From: Sipunculus nudus | Taxonomy: Eukaryota; Annelida; Sipuncula; Golfingiida; Sipunculidae | Reading direction: 5' to 3' | NCBI GenBank assembly: GCA_026874595.1 | Contig: CM049320.1 | Span: 29,994,714 to 30,058,713, forward strand | Length of the DNA stretch: 64,000 nt | Part shown: positions 12,417-24,699 of the stretch, one piece after another | Numbering within the stretch: the first letter of the stretch is position 1 | How the letters are laid out: every line of letters begins with the position of its first letter | The notes under the pieces: model-generated | Told to the model about the DNA's origin: nothing | The model's database searches: none | What the model saw: only the letters and a program-made list of their open reading frames with translations | Translations under genes and position numbers: made by a program

Positions 12417-12492
12417 GAAAGAGTGACGCCCTTTAGATAGACTGACTTGTTTATTAACACAAGTTAGTCTATCTAAAAGGTGTCACTCTTTC
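12417..12492. repeat. 76-nt near-perfect hairpin (34-bp stem, 8-nt loop)
   Basis: The left arm 12417-12450 and right arm 12459-12492 are inverted copies matching at 31 of 34 positions, separated by TTATTAAC. Both arms contain the AGATAGACT core (right arm inverted). In RNA from one strand two of the three mismatches would be G-U wobbles. The hairpin lies between two (TA)n arrays. It could be a fold-back element, or a transcribed hairpin that enters a small-RNA pathway; the stem lacks the bulges usual in animal microRNA precursors. Confidence 0.85.
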
Positions 12493-12539
12493 CCTTAAAT
12501 TACATTTCTACCACAGACTATCACCGCTATACCACTTAT

Positions 12540-12649
<110 letters not shown>

Positions 12650-13036
12650 ACTAATGAAGACAAATGATAACATGGTGATAAAACTGATCTGATAGTACTT
12701 ACAGCTCACATCGTACAAATTTTATAATTATTATGTAATGTCTGAATAATATATATATATGTATATAAATAAACATGAATATACACACACGTAGGTGCGT
12801 TGGTGCATGTCCTGAAGCAAGTCTGTGTGTCAGGATGTCTTAAAAAGAATTAATGCCATGATATAAAAGGAAAGACATTTATTTATATACCATGCTTTAA
12901 TTCGATCAAGATTCTGACTTGACCTGAATGCACAAACTGTAAAAGTTATCACGACAGACAATGGTTAAAAGCAAACATCGGGCTGGTTTTCACCTCTCTT
13001 CGACAGTGCACTTAGAACTGAAAATACTGCAAGAAA

Positions 13037-13250
13037 CAGGCCTGGAAGGCTCAGTGGTAAAACGCTCAGCCTTCTCCGCTGGCGACCCGAGTTCGAACCC
13101 CCGTGTGCCTATGAGAGAGTGTTTAATTGGCCCGTCCAGGGCCGGTGTTTTTCTCCGCTTTCCTCCACCCTTACCAACATCCGAGCCATGGAGGGTGCCT
13201 CGTATTTGTTATTTAATCTAGTTCTACAATCCATGTTTTAGAAAAAAAGA
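13037..13250 (+). mobile_element. tRNA-derived SINE with conserved 3' body (family S1)
   Basis: tRNA-like head at about 13037-13105: box A block GGCTCAGTGGTAAAACGC and box B block GAGTTCGAACCCCCG, a close match to the pol III box B. The body (GTTTTTCTCC, then CCGAGCCATGGAG, ending ACAATCCATGT) recurs at 36751-36872 without a head. A short A-rich tail follows (GAAAAAAAGAAA). It is not a functional tRNA gene because the sequence continues into a non-tRNA body and the acceptor stem does not pair. The frame at 12961-13221 is incidental. Confidence 0.75.
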
Positions 13251-13743
13251 AATGCATTACTGACGTTGATTTTTTTTTAAATTCCTTGTGTTAGTATTGA
13301 CTGTCAAACGTGTTTATATTTATTCCTCCGATCTTGGCTAAACGTTCATTTATTGTACGCAATATGCAGTTAAAACAAAAGCTTGCTTCTTTTTGTATTA
13401 TTAATCACAGATATTTTTATAAAGCTTCAGTGGCATCAACTGTAATTCATTTTTTATGACAAACAGGGTTTATCCTGTATAAAAATCTGCTTCCTTTTGA
13501 AAGAACATTGTAAATAATGAGCTAAAATAATGCTTGGTTATTGGCAAAAAAGGTAAGCCTAAGTTTTTGAGTTGGATGAATCAAGAAAGTGATGTATGAA
13601 AATGAAAAGCCATTAATTTTACTCGGAGAGCCATTTTCTCCAGATATTGTATCATTAATATTTATACTGTGTTGATCAGAAGAAACCAGATTACAATCCA
13701 TCATGATAAATTGTTTTATCTGTACCTGAGGGTAATTTATTTT

Positions 13744-13745
<2 letters not shown>
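13251..13745. other. No gene seen
   Basis: AT-rich sequence with no repeat or exon evidence. Confidence 0.4.

Positions 13746-13749
<4 letters not shown>

Positions 13750-13790
<41 letters not shown>
13750..13790. repeat. (TA)n microsatellite
   Basis: About 20 TA units. Confidence 0.95.
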
Positions 13791-13792
<2 letters not shown>

Positions 13793-13946
13793 CTAGTGTT
13801 ATTAATGTGACCATAGTAAAATTCATCAGGACAATTTCTATTCTATTCCATTTCGAGTTATAGGGGCGTCAATGCCATTTGAAAAAACTCTGGCTTAACG
13901 GACTTTCTGCCAGGTGCCCTTGTTGAATTTGTTTTGATTATTTTAA

Positions 13947-14098
13947 CAGGCCCCTACATATTATAAACACATTGATATAAACAAAACAAGCAGCCTGTGT
14001 GTGCTGATGCCTTCATTTTCTGGCCTATTTTTTTAAAAAGCTTCAACGGATTACCTTTAGTTTATAAAGGTCAGATAGGTGATTGGGCCCCTTTAATG
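13947..14098 (-). mobile_element. Family M1, short form
   Basis: Read on the minus strand it starts TTAAAGGGGCCCAATCACCT, continues through ACCTTTATAAACTAAAGGTA, and ends near GTAGGGGCCTGTTAA. It matches 33050-33196 over its whole length and the first ~145 bp of 4339-4805. The GGGGCC block at both ends suggests that 150 bp may be a complete short element. Confidence 0.65.
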
Positions 14099-15590
14099 AA
14101 GTTTTATAATCGACGCTATTTTAACGATTATCGTCACTGTAGACTGGTACTGACACGACATTACTTTTCTCCCCGAATTTAGAGGATGTATTGGTATCCT
14201 TTGATTTGACCGTATCTTGACACTTGCGACATGTTTGCAAAGCACTAACCCAAATCAATGGATTTATTGTGCAATATTTGGCACAAAGGGGCCATCTGAA
14301 TACTATGCACATTAGTATAATAAACGTTAAGCCTTCATCATCAATAATAATTATTTTGATAATGATAATAATAATAATCATCATGATCAAACTCTAATTT
14401 GAGGATTGATAAAAAAACTGTTATTTCGCTTTAAACATAACTTTCCACCAAACTCTCTCATGGGGTTGATTCTTCGGAGTACTTTCAAGTTGTATCTCCG
14501 CGCCCTCGTCGAACCTTGACCTTTATATTTCCAGAAAACCGCTCATAGGAGTTGCCTTGTTGTGTACATCCAAAACCCCGGATACAGATAAAATAAGTCG
14601 CATGTCGAAATTATGGTTACACCACTAGTTAGTATGTTGTATATGAAGCCTTTATGATAATTCTTATAAATAAAATAATAATAATAATAATAATTATTAT
14701 TAAACTATAGTCACCGGACGCCTCTGTCTTCTATTATGCCTGTATTTTACAGCCATTCTATGAATGAGCTGGGACAAAAGCATTCACACGAGACCGTACC
14801 TGATTATGCGGAAAAAGACTAGATGCAATGATCCAACTGGATGAGCTGCAATAGATTTTATCTCACTTCTCTTTGTCGGGGGCGTCACCCAAGTAATGTG
14901 GAAAGCCTGAGTGTCGAAACGCACTGAGTAAACCCTCAGGAGCCTTTGAAATCCGAGCGCTTTCCAAATTAATTTTGCAGGAAGTCTGACTGGGAGTCTC
15001 CCTTTTATGGTGCAATCCACAGAAACGACTGTTTTGGAGCATTTGAAGTGATTAGTTCTCGGCCCGACTAGGACGACATTAATTCCAGCATGATATAAAA
15101 GTTGGTAATATCAGAGCTGCCTGTATTAAGGACACCCTTCCCTAACTGGCAAAGTTCCGATCGGCACTAAATATTTTCTAATCGGACGTTGAATTGGTAA
15201 TATGCAAAGGAAAAAGCTAAGGTTCCTTGGAGTAAAAGAAAGTTTTAAATTCCGGTTTGGGCACCAAAGTGGTACACAGGGAATCGTTAGTGTCACTCGA
15301 ACTCCCGTAAATCGCAGTAAACCCGATTGCTAATCCCATACTCTTCACTGAAATTTGTTCTCCGGCTGAGTATGGGCGTTAGCAGTTTCCTTTCTTACGA
15401 ATATGTCTCTTTTCTCAAAGTGACATTGCCTTCGGAAGAAAGGAAAGAAAAAATCGCATACATATTTCTTATTATAATATTATACACTCCACAGTATTTC
15501 ACGAAATTACTATTTTTTTTAATTTCAAACAGAGGCGGTTTTCAACCGCATAGGTTAAAATAAAGCACACACTATTATATGTAATAATAA
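14099..15590. other. No gene seen; short AAT runs
   Basis: Contains AAT-type simple repeats at 14345-14385 and 14670-14700. From about 14750 to 15120 composition is balanced and a 78-codon minus-strand frame is open (14784-15020), but neither strand has a matched acceptor and donor. Confidence 0.3.
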
Positions 15591-15599
15591 ATACAAAAC

Positions 15600-15865
15600 T
15601 AGAAATCTGAATTCTAAAGAATGCAAGCCTCCACCATGTGGCGAGTAACATTTTCCCCAGGTTCATCCGTGTAACTTGGGAATATTCCTTAAGGACGTTT
15701 CTGCATCCGGATCATGGTCCGGATCCACACCAAATCTAATCGATTATTCAATGTTTTTTTTTCCCGAAAATATCCGTTCAGGATTGCGTGAGTTATGTTG
15801 ACAAAACACACATACAAACACACACGAACCGGGATGAACGCATACCCTCCTGACAACAATGAATG
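15600..15865 (-). mobile_element. GCGGAGG repeat family, inverted copy
   Basis: Read on minus it starts with a TATGCGTTCATCC block, passes a GTGTGTTTG run, a TGGATCCGGA block and a GAATATTCC block, and ends GGTGGAGGCTTGCATTC ... CTAGTT. The same order occurs at 17991-18386 (+) and 56130-56465 (-). It has no coding capacity. Confidence 0.7.
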
Positions 15866-16910
15866 AAATGAATGTGTGTGAAATGCCTCTCCCTGTTATA
15901 AGTCAAATTCAGATATTAATGGAATGAGTCAAACAGTGCATGCACACTTGCAGATATCAGGAACCATATATGTTTTGTAAAATTTAATAAAAGTAGTAAA
16001 AACAGCGCCGGCCCATGTGGCTTCTCTATAGATCCGCCCGTACTGATTATCACTCGATCAATGGCGGTCCTTTGCTAAGCATTCGTGGTGTTGGCCTTTT
16101 ATATATATGGGAATATATCAAGAAACCCTCAGTTTGTTAAGATATTAGAGTTTGTATTTGTTTTCTGTTTTGTCTTCCCTCGTTTAGTAGGTGGGTAAAA
16201 CAACATCACAAGGTCTGCTATGTTCTTGCTACAGGTCACAGTAGGTCTACTCACTCCATAATCACTTGCTGAGCGTTAAAGAGTTTAATTCTCCATGCAT
16301 TGTTGCTTGATTGTACTGGGCTATATCCCAATGGCATAACGTCCATCATTATAAACACCTATGTGCACTTAATTCAAACGATATACCATTTTTAACAAAT
16401 TGTACGCGATTCATGTGAGTAAATTTCAATTACCCCTGTTTTGCAAATTAAACACTCTACTGTATATTTGATGGTAACTATAATTAAGATGTGTTTAAAC
16501 AAATTACAGCCAACGCAATACAGTTGAACCTATTAATACCAAATGAACTATTCCAATGCAAAAATATGCTGACTTTAAGCAATTAATATAAATATTAAGC
16601 ATGGTTCCCTAGATTCTGTTGTGACAACTATACTTTATACCCCTTGAGGGAATATTTAACGTCCTTTTATTTAGTATCAAGGGAATACATTAAATCACAA
16701 ATGCCTGATTTGTCTTGATTTACCAATTCAACCAAATCAGCGACAATTAACCGATATAATACAGCCATAGCACGACTCAAACCTGGCGATAATAATCAGT
16801 GCTTAATTGAATTTACGAGTTACTCTGGGCCTCGAACTAAAGGTACCCGCCAGAGTTTCAGCTGGTAAAAATCAACAGAGCCCAAGAGGCTGTTATTTAA
16901 ATGTAAACTT
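15866..16910. other. No gene seen
   Basis: AT-rich; nothing recognised. Confidence 0.4.
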
Positions 16911-16914
16911 GAAC

Positions 16915-17345
16915 TTATAATTTATTTATTTAATTACTTTTTATATTATCTAATATAGCGGTAACATTTATACATACATATTCAGTGGCGCTTAACAATA
17001 CATTATGAAACAGGATTTAAATGTAATAGTAACCTTGGCAAAAATACGTTTCAATTTTCTTTTAAAATCGTCCTTATTTTCGCAATATTTGATATCATTA
17101 GAAAGTCCATTCCAAAGAGAAAGTGCACATGTTGAAATGACCCGATTAGCAAAAATATGGTTAGCAATTACCGGCACATATTTTAACTGTTGTTAAAAGT
17201 CTTGTTTCGTCTTTTTTTAACGTCTTTTTCCTTTTTGGAAAAAAATTGTTAAATATTGAGGTCCATTTCTATACAGCCACTTCAACACAAACCACAGGTT
17301 TTTAATTAAATACGTTGGGCTACTAGTAGCCATTGCAATTCTTTC
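16915..17345 (-). mobile_element. Non-LTR retrotransposon (LINE) 3' remnant
   Basis: The minus-strand frame 17177-16992 contains NRVISTCALSLWNGLSNDIK and then a Lys/Phe-rich end (DDFKRKLK). This matches the region after the reverse-transcriptase domain in many LINEs, where an RSFSV...LWNSLP...FKxxLK pattern is usual. Upstream on minus, another frame (about 17343-17210) reads LWFVLKWLYRNGPQYL, fitting the preceding KALNGLAPxYL-type segment, but a stop and frame break separate the two. Downstream on minus is an AAATAAATAAA-like tail near 16945-16915. This is a 5'-truncated, inactivated copy; the clade cannot be given from so little. Confidence 0.7.
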
Positions 17346-17366
17346 AAGGTTTGTGATTAGCTGTAA

Positions 17367-17655
17367 GGCCAAAAAATAAAGTGAAGGGTATGGTTCTCAG
17401 GCACCGCCCGCGTCAATTTTAACCCCCGCATCAAAAATTTTGAATTTTGACTTTCATCTTTCTTTCAAGAAGATATTATAGTTACATTTTGATAAAATGT
17501 CCTTTGTGATGTGGTGCTTTTACCTGTTTAGCATAAAAAAATATGTCATTATCATGCTTTTCCCTGATCTTATGACTTTTCTGTCAAAACATACAACCAT
17601 TCTTGTATACTTCAAACTTTATAACTAAACTATACTGAAAACTATACTTTTTGCC
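17367..17655. mobile_element. Harbinger/Tourist-like MITE (family H1)
   Basis: A TAA flank (17364-17366) precedes GGCCAAAAAATAAAGTG, and the right end CTATACTTTTTGCC (to 17655) is followed by TAA (17656-17658). The subterminal GGTATGGTTCTCAGGCACCG block is the family hallmark, also seen at 43806-44143 and 48780-49412. Terminal GGCC plus a 3-bp TAA duplication is typical of PIF/Harbinger-derived MITEs. No coding capacity. Confidence 0.75.
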
Positions 17656-17659
17656 TAAT

Positions 17660-17990
17660 ATTTATATTTCTGCAAACCAGTTTTGCACAAATGTTATGAA
17701 TTATCTGTATTTTGTAGTTCCTGATTTGCAATGCCATACAATATACTATTTGCAATGTCAACAGGTGACAAAATCAGGCTGAAGACTAGAATTTGGGTTG
17801 CTTCGGTTGTGAGAAACTGCCTCATAGGTCGTACTATCTGGAGGTTAAGCATAGCGTTTTGCATTTATTGTTGACATGTTCTCTGAAAGTCAACCTCAAC
17901 AGAGCCCAGCTTTCTTTCTTTAATTGTTAACAACTTTATTGTTACCGTTATCCAAGCATACACTTCTTGGAATCGAGCTTGCTAAAGATC
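17660..17990. other. No gene seen
   Basis: Nothing recognised. Confidence 0.4.
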
Positions 17991-18386
17991 ATTGCCTCCG
18001 CCATAAGGGTATGCGTTCATTACCGTTCATGTGTGTTTTGTGTGTTTGTCACAACATAACTTACGCAAGCATGAGCGGAATCTGATGAACATTTCAGGGC
18101 ATCTCGGTATATAGCCTAGGAAGAACTGATCAGATTTTGGTGTGGATCTGTCTCATGATCAGGGTCCAGGAATATTCACAAATGTACATTCACTTGTGCC
18201 CGATTGAACCTGGGGTTATGGGTAAAATAAGATTGATGCAAACAGCGGCTTGGGAAACTTCTGCACGAATGAGCCTGGGAGTATGGGCCGGAAAAAGATA
18301 ATGCACACACGTTTTGGGGAGCATTCAACAATAAGTACCGCCCACATGGCGGAGGCCTGCATTCCTCAGAATGCATGTCTAGTTCC
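17991..18386 (+). mobile_element. GCGGAGG repeat family, near full copy
   Basis: Starts GCCTCCGCCATAAGGGTATG, runs through CGTTCAT, TGTGTGTTTGTCACAACATA, GATTTTGGTGTGGATC and GGAATATTC blocks, and ends GCGGAGGCCTGCATTCC ... CTAGTT. The two ends form a short inverted GCCTCCGCC/GGCGGAGGC pair. The 108-codon minus-strand frame over it is not preserved in other copies. Confidence 0.75.
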
Positions 18387-20075
18387 TCATAGCTTGACAG
18401 GCAGCGTCGTCTATAGGCAATGAACTTAAAGATTAAACCAAGGACCTTTCTTTGAAACAACAGAAAAATTGCAAAAAAAAAAAAAACCGTTGTACCCCTC
18501 AAATGTTTATACTTATGTCTCGTTGAAAGTTGAATGTGTCCCTTGAATGAACATGCACATTTATTTAAAACTGTTAACTTTAATGTATTCTCAGGCTTAT
18601 CTACAAAAAAGAATCACACATTCACAGTCAGATCTATGCTCACATGAATCCATTGCTGTTCAAGAATACAAAGGTCAAGCTGGTTGAGTTTAACAAAACT
18701 GACTTTTTAAGTTTAAAAAAAGCCAAATGTCGGTAATTATAAACCACTTATTGGGTCTTAAGGACTACAATCAAGGACCCTTATCTGATTTTAGGACCCC
18801 AATTAAGGACTCTTTGTGTGATTTATTAACCAATTAGGACGAAGCAGCAATTTGGCGAATTCCCCCCTTCAGCAATTCGATTACTCCTCTTCCCTTGCGA
18901 GTTTCTGTCCAATTATATTGATTTAATATTTTCTGGACGATGCCTTAATGTATTTAATATGTTGAAGTCCTAAAAAAGTAAAACTTGAGAATCAGTGAGT
19001 GGTAAAGGAGCTTCGACCTAAGGATTCGTGAAGAACCATATGTTCTAATTAACAATAGACATATCTAGCGCGATAATTACATGTGTGGGTGCCGCTAATC
19101 TACTTAAGCATCTTACATGTAAACATATTATCTTGAATTCGGGGGTCTTAATGCAATTACATGGAGGCGTACATGATGTGTGATTCATGCAGTGTTCTGT
19201 ATAATAAGGCATATTGGTGTTGAAGGAAGCATCATCATTGTTAGAATAATGTCATGGACAATTTCTCCGCATGCTAGTTGTTGAATATTTCTAACCGTAT
19301 ACGTGTGTGGTTCTCATACAAAGGGTTATGATTTAGCTATTTCGTTAGGGGTAAAGGAAATCACTGCCATCCCAATGTAGATGGAACATATCCTTTAGTT
19401 GTAAATGCATTTTTTGGTGATTTTCCAACGTCTTAGATCTTTCCTAGATGATAAAATGACGTTCAGCTGTGACACAGTTAATAAAAAGCCAGATGCGATG
19501 TTATAAGTCGTCACCGACATTGGTCAAACTGCTTTTAGTTCATATGACCCGAACACGCTGGCAAGTGATCATACGATCTTCACTTGAACGTTTACTTCGG
19601 AGAACAATGATATAAGACAAAGAGAGGTGAGGAATTCTCTAAATTCTGTTAAAATATTTAGTGAGCAAGCTAACGCTGGAAGAGGGGGAAGGTATGGCCC
19701 ATTATGTACGACGTGAAAAGCTCAAAGTAACGTTATCCTATACCTATATAAAAAGTGTGCCAATGTTTTCGCAGTCTACGGGTATATATACGGAATATAG
19801 TGTTAATACCAAAGAAGCACACATGCCGTTACTGTAAGCCTGCTTTAAATAGCTGTGACACATAAATATTGGATTTTGGGGAAGGTATATGATATATGAT
19901 CATGGAAAAAAGGAAACAAAAACATACGGTATTTCCAGTGTCCGTCACAGATGTTTCTGGAATCTTCTTTATGTCTATGTTATCACAGAACTGTTTATAC
20001 TCAGATACCGCGCGTCATTCAGTTCTATGACTGAAAATAACCATCACAGAATACTAAAACCAAATGCCTAGACAC
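18387..20075. other. No gene seen
   Basis: AT-rich, with an A13 run at 18474-18486 and a weak AAGGACYC-type repetition at 18760-18815. No exon evidence. Confidence 0.35.
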
Positions 20076-20079
20076 AACG

Positions 20080-20480
20080 CCTGGCAACGACGTTTCCAAA
20101 CGACCAGTCTATTCATACGGAATCACAAAGCAGCGACGCTTTGGAAAAACTCGTCTCCTGAAACCTGAACTTCGTCATTGTAGTCACACTCAGCATCTGA
20201 CGTTGAGGAGCAAAAGGATGACACCGCAGCATCCGAAAAGTATTCTATCTTTTAGCCGGAGGAAGTTTTGTGTCTTTAATTACCATCTTGTTAGGTAAAC
20301 TCATTAGTCGGGAAGCCCAGGGAATATTTAATTAAGACGCGCTAATGGGTTTAACTCCGGAAGCGATCCATTCCTTCTTTTAGGATATTTAACCGGCGGC
20401 CCTTTCTGACAAACTCCTGTTTCCGCCCCTGAAAAGATGCGGGAGATGAAATAACCCATCAGTTCAAATTTCAGCGTGTA
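20080..20480. other. Balanced-composition block, possibly conserved non-coding
   Basis: About 400 bp of complex, repeat-free sequence richer in GC than its surroundings, with homeodomain-type TAATTAA/TAATTA motifs and no sustained frame. Conservation cannot be seen from one sequence. Confidence 0.2.
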
Positions 20481-21200
20481 TTGTGTGATTGACTTAAAGC
20501 GACGATAAGCCGTGCATCATAATGCGGAAAGGAAGTTTTCTTTCAATGATATCCCCCACGTTAACTCAGCAATCAAGCACTAAATCACACGCGATAAAGT
20601 ATAAATAGGTGAAATATGAATGTGCCCATGTCAATATACGTTTCAGCAATTCATTGTTTCTGAAGGGTATAAAGTTATTAAGCTCGTAAATATGTTGTCG
20701 CTAATAGCTTTGTAACCTGATATCGGTAAATACAATTCTGGACCAGTCTTCCCTGACTACAGGACACTGATGGTGAGTTAGGTGAAAAACAATTTGAATC
20801 TGAGCCATGGCTTGCTTATGACATTCGATGATTCATTGAGATGTAAAAAACTATAAAAAAAGCCGGATGTATTGGGAAAGCTTAGGTGTTTTGTGTCTGA
20901 GGTCAAAGTCACAAATAGAACAAAAGATGTTAAATAATAATACAACTTTTGACAGCAAAATCATGTTTTTTTAATTGAATATGAAAACGGAAACCAGTTC
21001 ACAGCGTATATTTCTCCTGAAATATTCTACCTTAACTCTCGGAGCGGTAACTTGTTATCCCCGGAAAAGGAGGGACCCCATTGTCCACGGAATTTTACCA
21101 TATTTTAATCATTTATAACACATATTCACAAATCTATATACGGAACAAGATTGGTTGGAATAGTTTGTGTTTCATTCATCTGTCGTACAAAAATATATGG
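20481..21200. other. No gene seen
   Basis: Nothing recognised. Confidence 0.4.
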
Positions 21201-21203
21201 AAT

Positions 21204-21275
21204 CCGTAGATCGGTTGGGAAACGCGAACGCCTACTTTTAAAAATAGCCAGGTTTCAAATCCCTGCACCAGTGTG
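21204..21275 (+). mobile_element. tRNA-derived SINE head
   Basis: Box A-like GTAGATCGGTTGGGAAACGC and box B-like CCAGGTTTCAAATCCC at tRNA-like spacing. The anticodon region does not fold well and no acceptor stem pairs, so this is a SINE head or tRNA pseudogene. Confidence 0.5.
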
Positions 21276-21389
21276 TTAATTCCCTTTCACATAGTATACT
21301 CACTGTTCGAGTTATGACATCGGTATTTCCAACCAGACGACAACCTTATAGTTACTCCTGCCACAGGGCGAGGGTTATGTTTTGCCAGC

Positions 21390-21600
21390 GTTAGGTCGTT
21401 TATTTGTCTGTTAGAAACATTACTCAAAAAGTAATTAACGGATTTTGATAAAATTTTAGGACAGCTCGGCTATGATACAAGAATCAACTTCTGCATACAG
21501 GTATCTTTTAAAGAAAAAATACTGTTTCTGTCAAAGCCCTAAGGGCGTAATGAACTGCGATGGCGGAGATCTGTGCTCTTTGAGTGCAAATTACTAGTTC
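21390..21600 (+). mobile_element. GCGGAGG repeat family, partial
   Basis: The left part has GTTTATTTGTCTGTTAG and CGGATTTTGATAAAATTTT; the right end is GATGGCGGAGATCTGTGC ... CTAGTT. The middle (TGGATCC) block is missing. Confidence 0.6.
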
Positions 21601-21884
21601 ACTAACAGACTCACAAAGGGAAGCAGAACTGAGACGTTCATTTTATCTCATTTTTCCCTCTTGAAACAGTCAGTTACCTTGGCTCAGGTATTTCCCAGGT
21701 AATGAAAGTTCTAGATTCCCTTTCGCAGTATACCACCTGCAGTTTCTTTATATTATTTCTTCTTCATTGCCAAATTTAGTTCTCCTCAGAATGTAGCATA
21801 ATACAATGTATATAGTTACCTGAATGTGTAGGCTATCAGTTTGATTCACACTATTAAAACATTCAGCTTATATTCCCAATTTCA

Positions 21885-22000
21885 TTCAGGCATAAATGAC
21901 TGTACATATTCCGTATCCACACCAAAATGGAAGCGAATTTAAAAAAAAAACAGACAAACACGGGGACGGGATGAAAACATCACCTCATGGCAGAGGCAAT
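21885..22000 (-). mobile_element. GCGGAGG repeat family, 5' fragment
   Basis: Read on minus: GCCTCTGCCATGAGGTGATG, a TTTTCATCCC block, and a TTTTGGTGTGGATAC block, i.e. the first half of the family. Confidence 0.55.
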
Positions 22001-23600
22001 TAATAAAACAGAAGCTGGAGAGAAGACATGATCTCGGACATGGAGCAAAGGTACTAACGCTAATTACAAGTGAATGTATGTGTTGTGAACGACGGGTCAC
22101 CGTGTCATTATGGTGCTTTATGTTATAAAGTTCTTAACTCGCGGTAATGAAACTAATAGAAAAGCAAATTGGGAAAGGATTGGAACAGAATGGAACATAA
22201 TCACTTTGCCATTTGACGCCTCTCCACCCTGTTATATTTTTTTCTCACTAAAGATGTTTGAAATGATTTTGGATGAACGTTCATCTTATGAATTGATTGA
22301 GCACTGAATTGAGGCCACAGTACATCTTTATCAATACAATATTTATTGCAGGGAAAATAATTAAGATTAATTCAAAACACGGCGAGGTTTTATGTTGATG
22401 CGTAGACGGGTAATTTGGGTCAATATGACCTCTTGACCTGTATTGCAGCTAGACTTGTATCCCGCGCTATTCTGGCCCGCTGTTCCCTGGCAATAGCGAC
22501 TGAACGAGAGCTGCGGTTCAAATTTACGCGGGGTACCAGTCTCAGGTTGCAACGCTCGTCATATCGAGGTCAGCCACTGGTATTTGTCGATAAATCTAAT
22601 ATTTCTGAGCAACAAGTATGGTATTAAATTCAGCATGTAATATATTTGACAACACACAATAATATAAACTGAAGCACTTTTATGAAGGCATTTATGATAA
22701 GAGTTGTTCACTGAAAGTTAATGAATCAGTGCATTAAACAAATTAATGGTTTACTCACCTGAAAACTGATTTTTCAATTGCTACTCCACACAATTGAAAA
22801 TGCAGTAAAGCTAAGAACCTTACAGACTAATACAAAATGTTTAATGGTGAAAACAAAAATTACAAGTGATAAGTTCAAGAAAAATAAACCTGTAAACAGG
22901 GCTTGAGATTTATACTAACAATTCAGAAGGGCAATTTAAAAACATTTCTAGGTTTTGCTGATTGTGGTATCGAAATATAGGCTGCAGTTAAGCAAGAGGC
23001 GGGACAAATTCTATGTGACATTTATGTTTCGGAAACCTGTCTGCGTGAATCGGGTTACTTCTTGAATAACCAGAGAGACTCCTGGAATACACGTCACGCT
23101 ACCATATGGTGATAGCTGCCAGTTCACATTTTAGTTTCGCAGATGGTAGGTGACTGCTACTGTGCAAGATCTTACTGGAACATGTTCAGCTCAGCAGAAT
23201 TCTAGCCCAGCTGAATGGGCCATGATTGCAACTGACGTTCAACACTATGTTTGTCATGAGAGGCAAAAATAACTTGGCGTCTGATTTTAATAGGAATATG
23301 AAAAGTGAAAAAGGATGATTAAGCGTACAGAAGATAGGAAACAGTGGATAAAAACCTCTGTCAGCCTTCTATTGCTATAATTTTTTATTCGGACCAGAAA
23401 AACAATTTCTAAATTTTTAAAATTTGAAATTTGTTTATTTTTAAATTTGACTTTTAGAGACCATTTTAAATGAAAAAAAAGATGTCATACTCTCTTTATT
23501 GAGAAAATAATGTTTCAGTTGGGTGTTTTTGAAAAGCACTAATACTGAAAGGTTATAAACAATAATTCCGCGAATTAACTTAACTGTAATTAGAATAACA
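22001..23600. other. No gene seen
   Basis: A balanced patch at 22390-22600 is open on both strands (about 60-70 codons) without splice or domain support. A small hairpin (TTTTCAATTG/CAATTGAAAA) lies at 22771-22800. Confidence 0.3.
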
Positions 23601-23604
23601 CTAG

Positions 23605-23607
<3 letters not shown>

Positions 23608-23670
<63 letters not shown>
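23608..23670. repeat. (TA)n microsatellite
   Basis: About 31 TA units. Confidence 0.95.
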
Positions 23671-23672
<2 letters not shown>

Positions 23673-23860
23673 TTGACATTCTTTCACTGCACAGGCTTTA
23701 GTATTAATTATGTTTCTTTTCGGTCTCATTCATCTAGTCAAAAGGACCTGTTCGCATGTACACACTTATTCAACAGTAATGAATGCAAAATTTCAACTAA
23801 TCGATTATGTAAGAAAAAGTCCGTAGTAGAAATATCCGATAAGTAAGCACACCACTTTTA

Positions 23861-23898
23861 TATATATATATATGTGGAGAGAGAGAGAGAGAGAGAGT
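23861..23898. repeat. Short (TA)n and (GA)n
   Basis: Six to seven TA units followed by about ten GA units. Confidence 0.9.
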
Positions 23899-23969
23899 AA
23901 ACTCCCGTTTCCTAGCATCACACAATGGCTTTACCATATGCAAGAAAACTGAAAAAAAACCATTGAATT

Positions 23970-24330
23970 CTACTTGATGACGTACTTTCTTTCTTTCAGG
24001 GTTTACGTGGCTAAAATGGCTAACCTCCTGCAGAAGCCGAGCTGTAAATCTGCCGTAAAGTAAAGGCCGTCCTGTTTCTATTCTCTTATTAACCATTGTT
24101 TCCTTTCGCCGCTAAAAGGGCCAAGAACGCCGGCAGTTGTCCCAGAAATACGAGGCCATAAACAAGGATAACCGGCTTCTATCTGTAGACAATTTTACGC
24201 GTTATTAGCACTGTCCTAGGAACACATTTGTAACTCGAACTTTCATCGCAACCGGTTATTACGGTATTTTATTGCGTGCTACTAGTCTATCGACTCCGTT
24301 TATTCAGACTACAGATAAATATTACGAGGT
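23970..24330. other. Balanced-composition block, possibly conserved non-coding
   Basis: Repeat-free, complex sequence with CCATTGTTTC (SOX-like), CCATAAAC and TTTTATTGC (Hox/Cdx-like) motifs and no long frame. Regulatory function is only a guess. Confidence 0.2.
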
Positions 24331-24664
24331 TTTTTATCATCTCAGAACGACTTACTTCTTACTATTTAGATAAAATCCGGTGGCTTTGATGGCATAAAAT
24401 GAAAGAAGATTTTAGGAAAGAAAGATATCTAGGTTAGGCCGGGTGTACAAGAAAAATTAAAGTCATCCTATTGTGGCCCGTTCTAGAGCGAGTCCGTCAG
24501 TCTGTCATAATAATATTGATATAAAATGTTTATCATAAATAATTGTAGTAGCAGACATTTATTTTTCTGTTGATCCTAAATATTTCCATTATCGTGATAT
24601 AAACGAAATAGAAGACAGACCTTGCCCTAGATGGTCATCCCACGTCGCTCGCCCACTGCCGACA

Positions 24665-24690
24665 CCCCCCCCCCCCCCACACACACACAC
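24665..24690. repeat. C14 run and (CA)n
   Basis: Fourteen C followed by an (AC)n run. Confidence 0.95.
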
Positions 24691-24699
24691 ATACACCCA

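Noticed and set aside
13037-13105. Functional tRNA gene
   Set aside because: Boxes A and B are present, but the acceptor stem does not pair and the sequence continues into a SINE body found elsewhere.
18176-18502. 108-codon minus-strand frame
   Set aside because: It lies in a dispersed repeat and an A-run; other family copies do not keep the frame.
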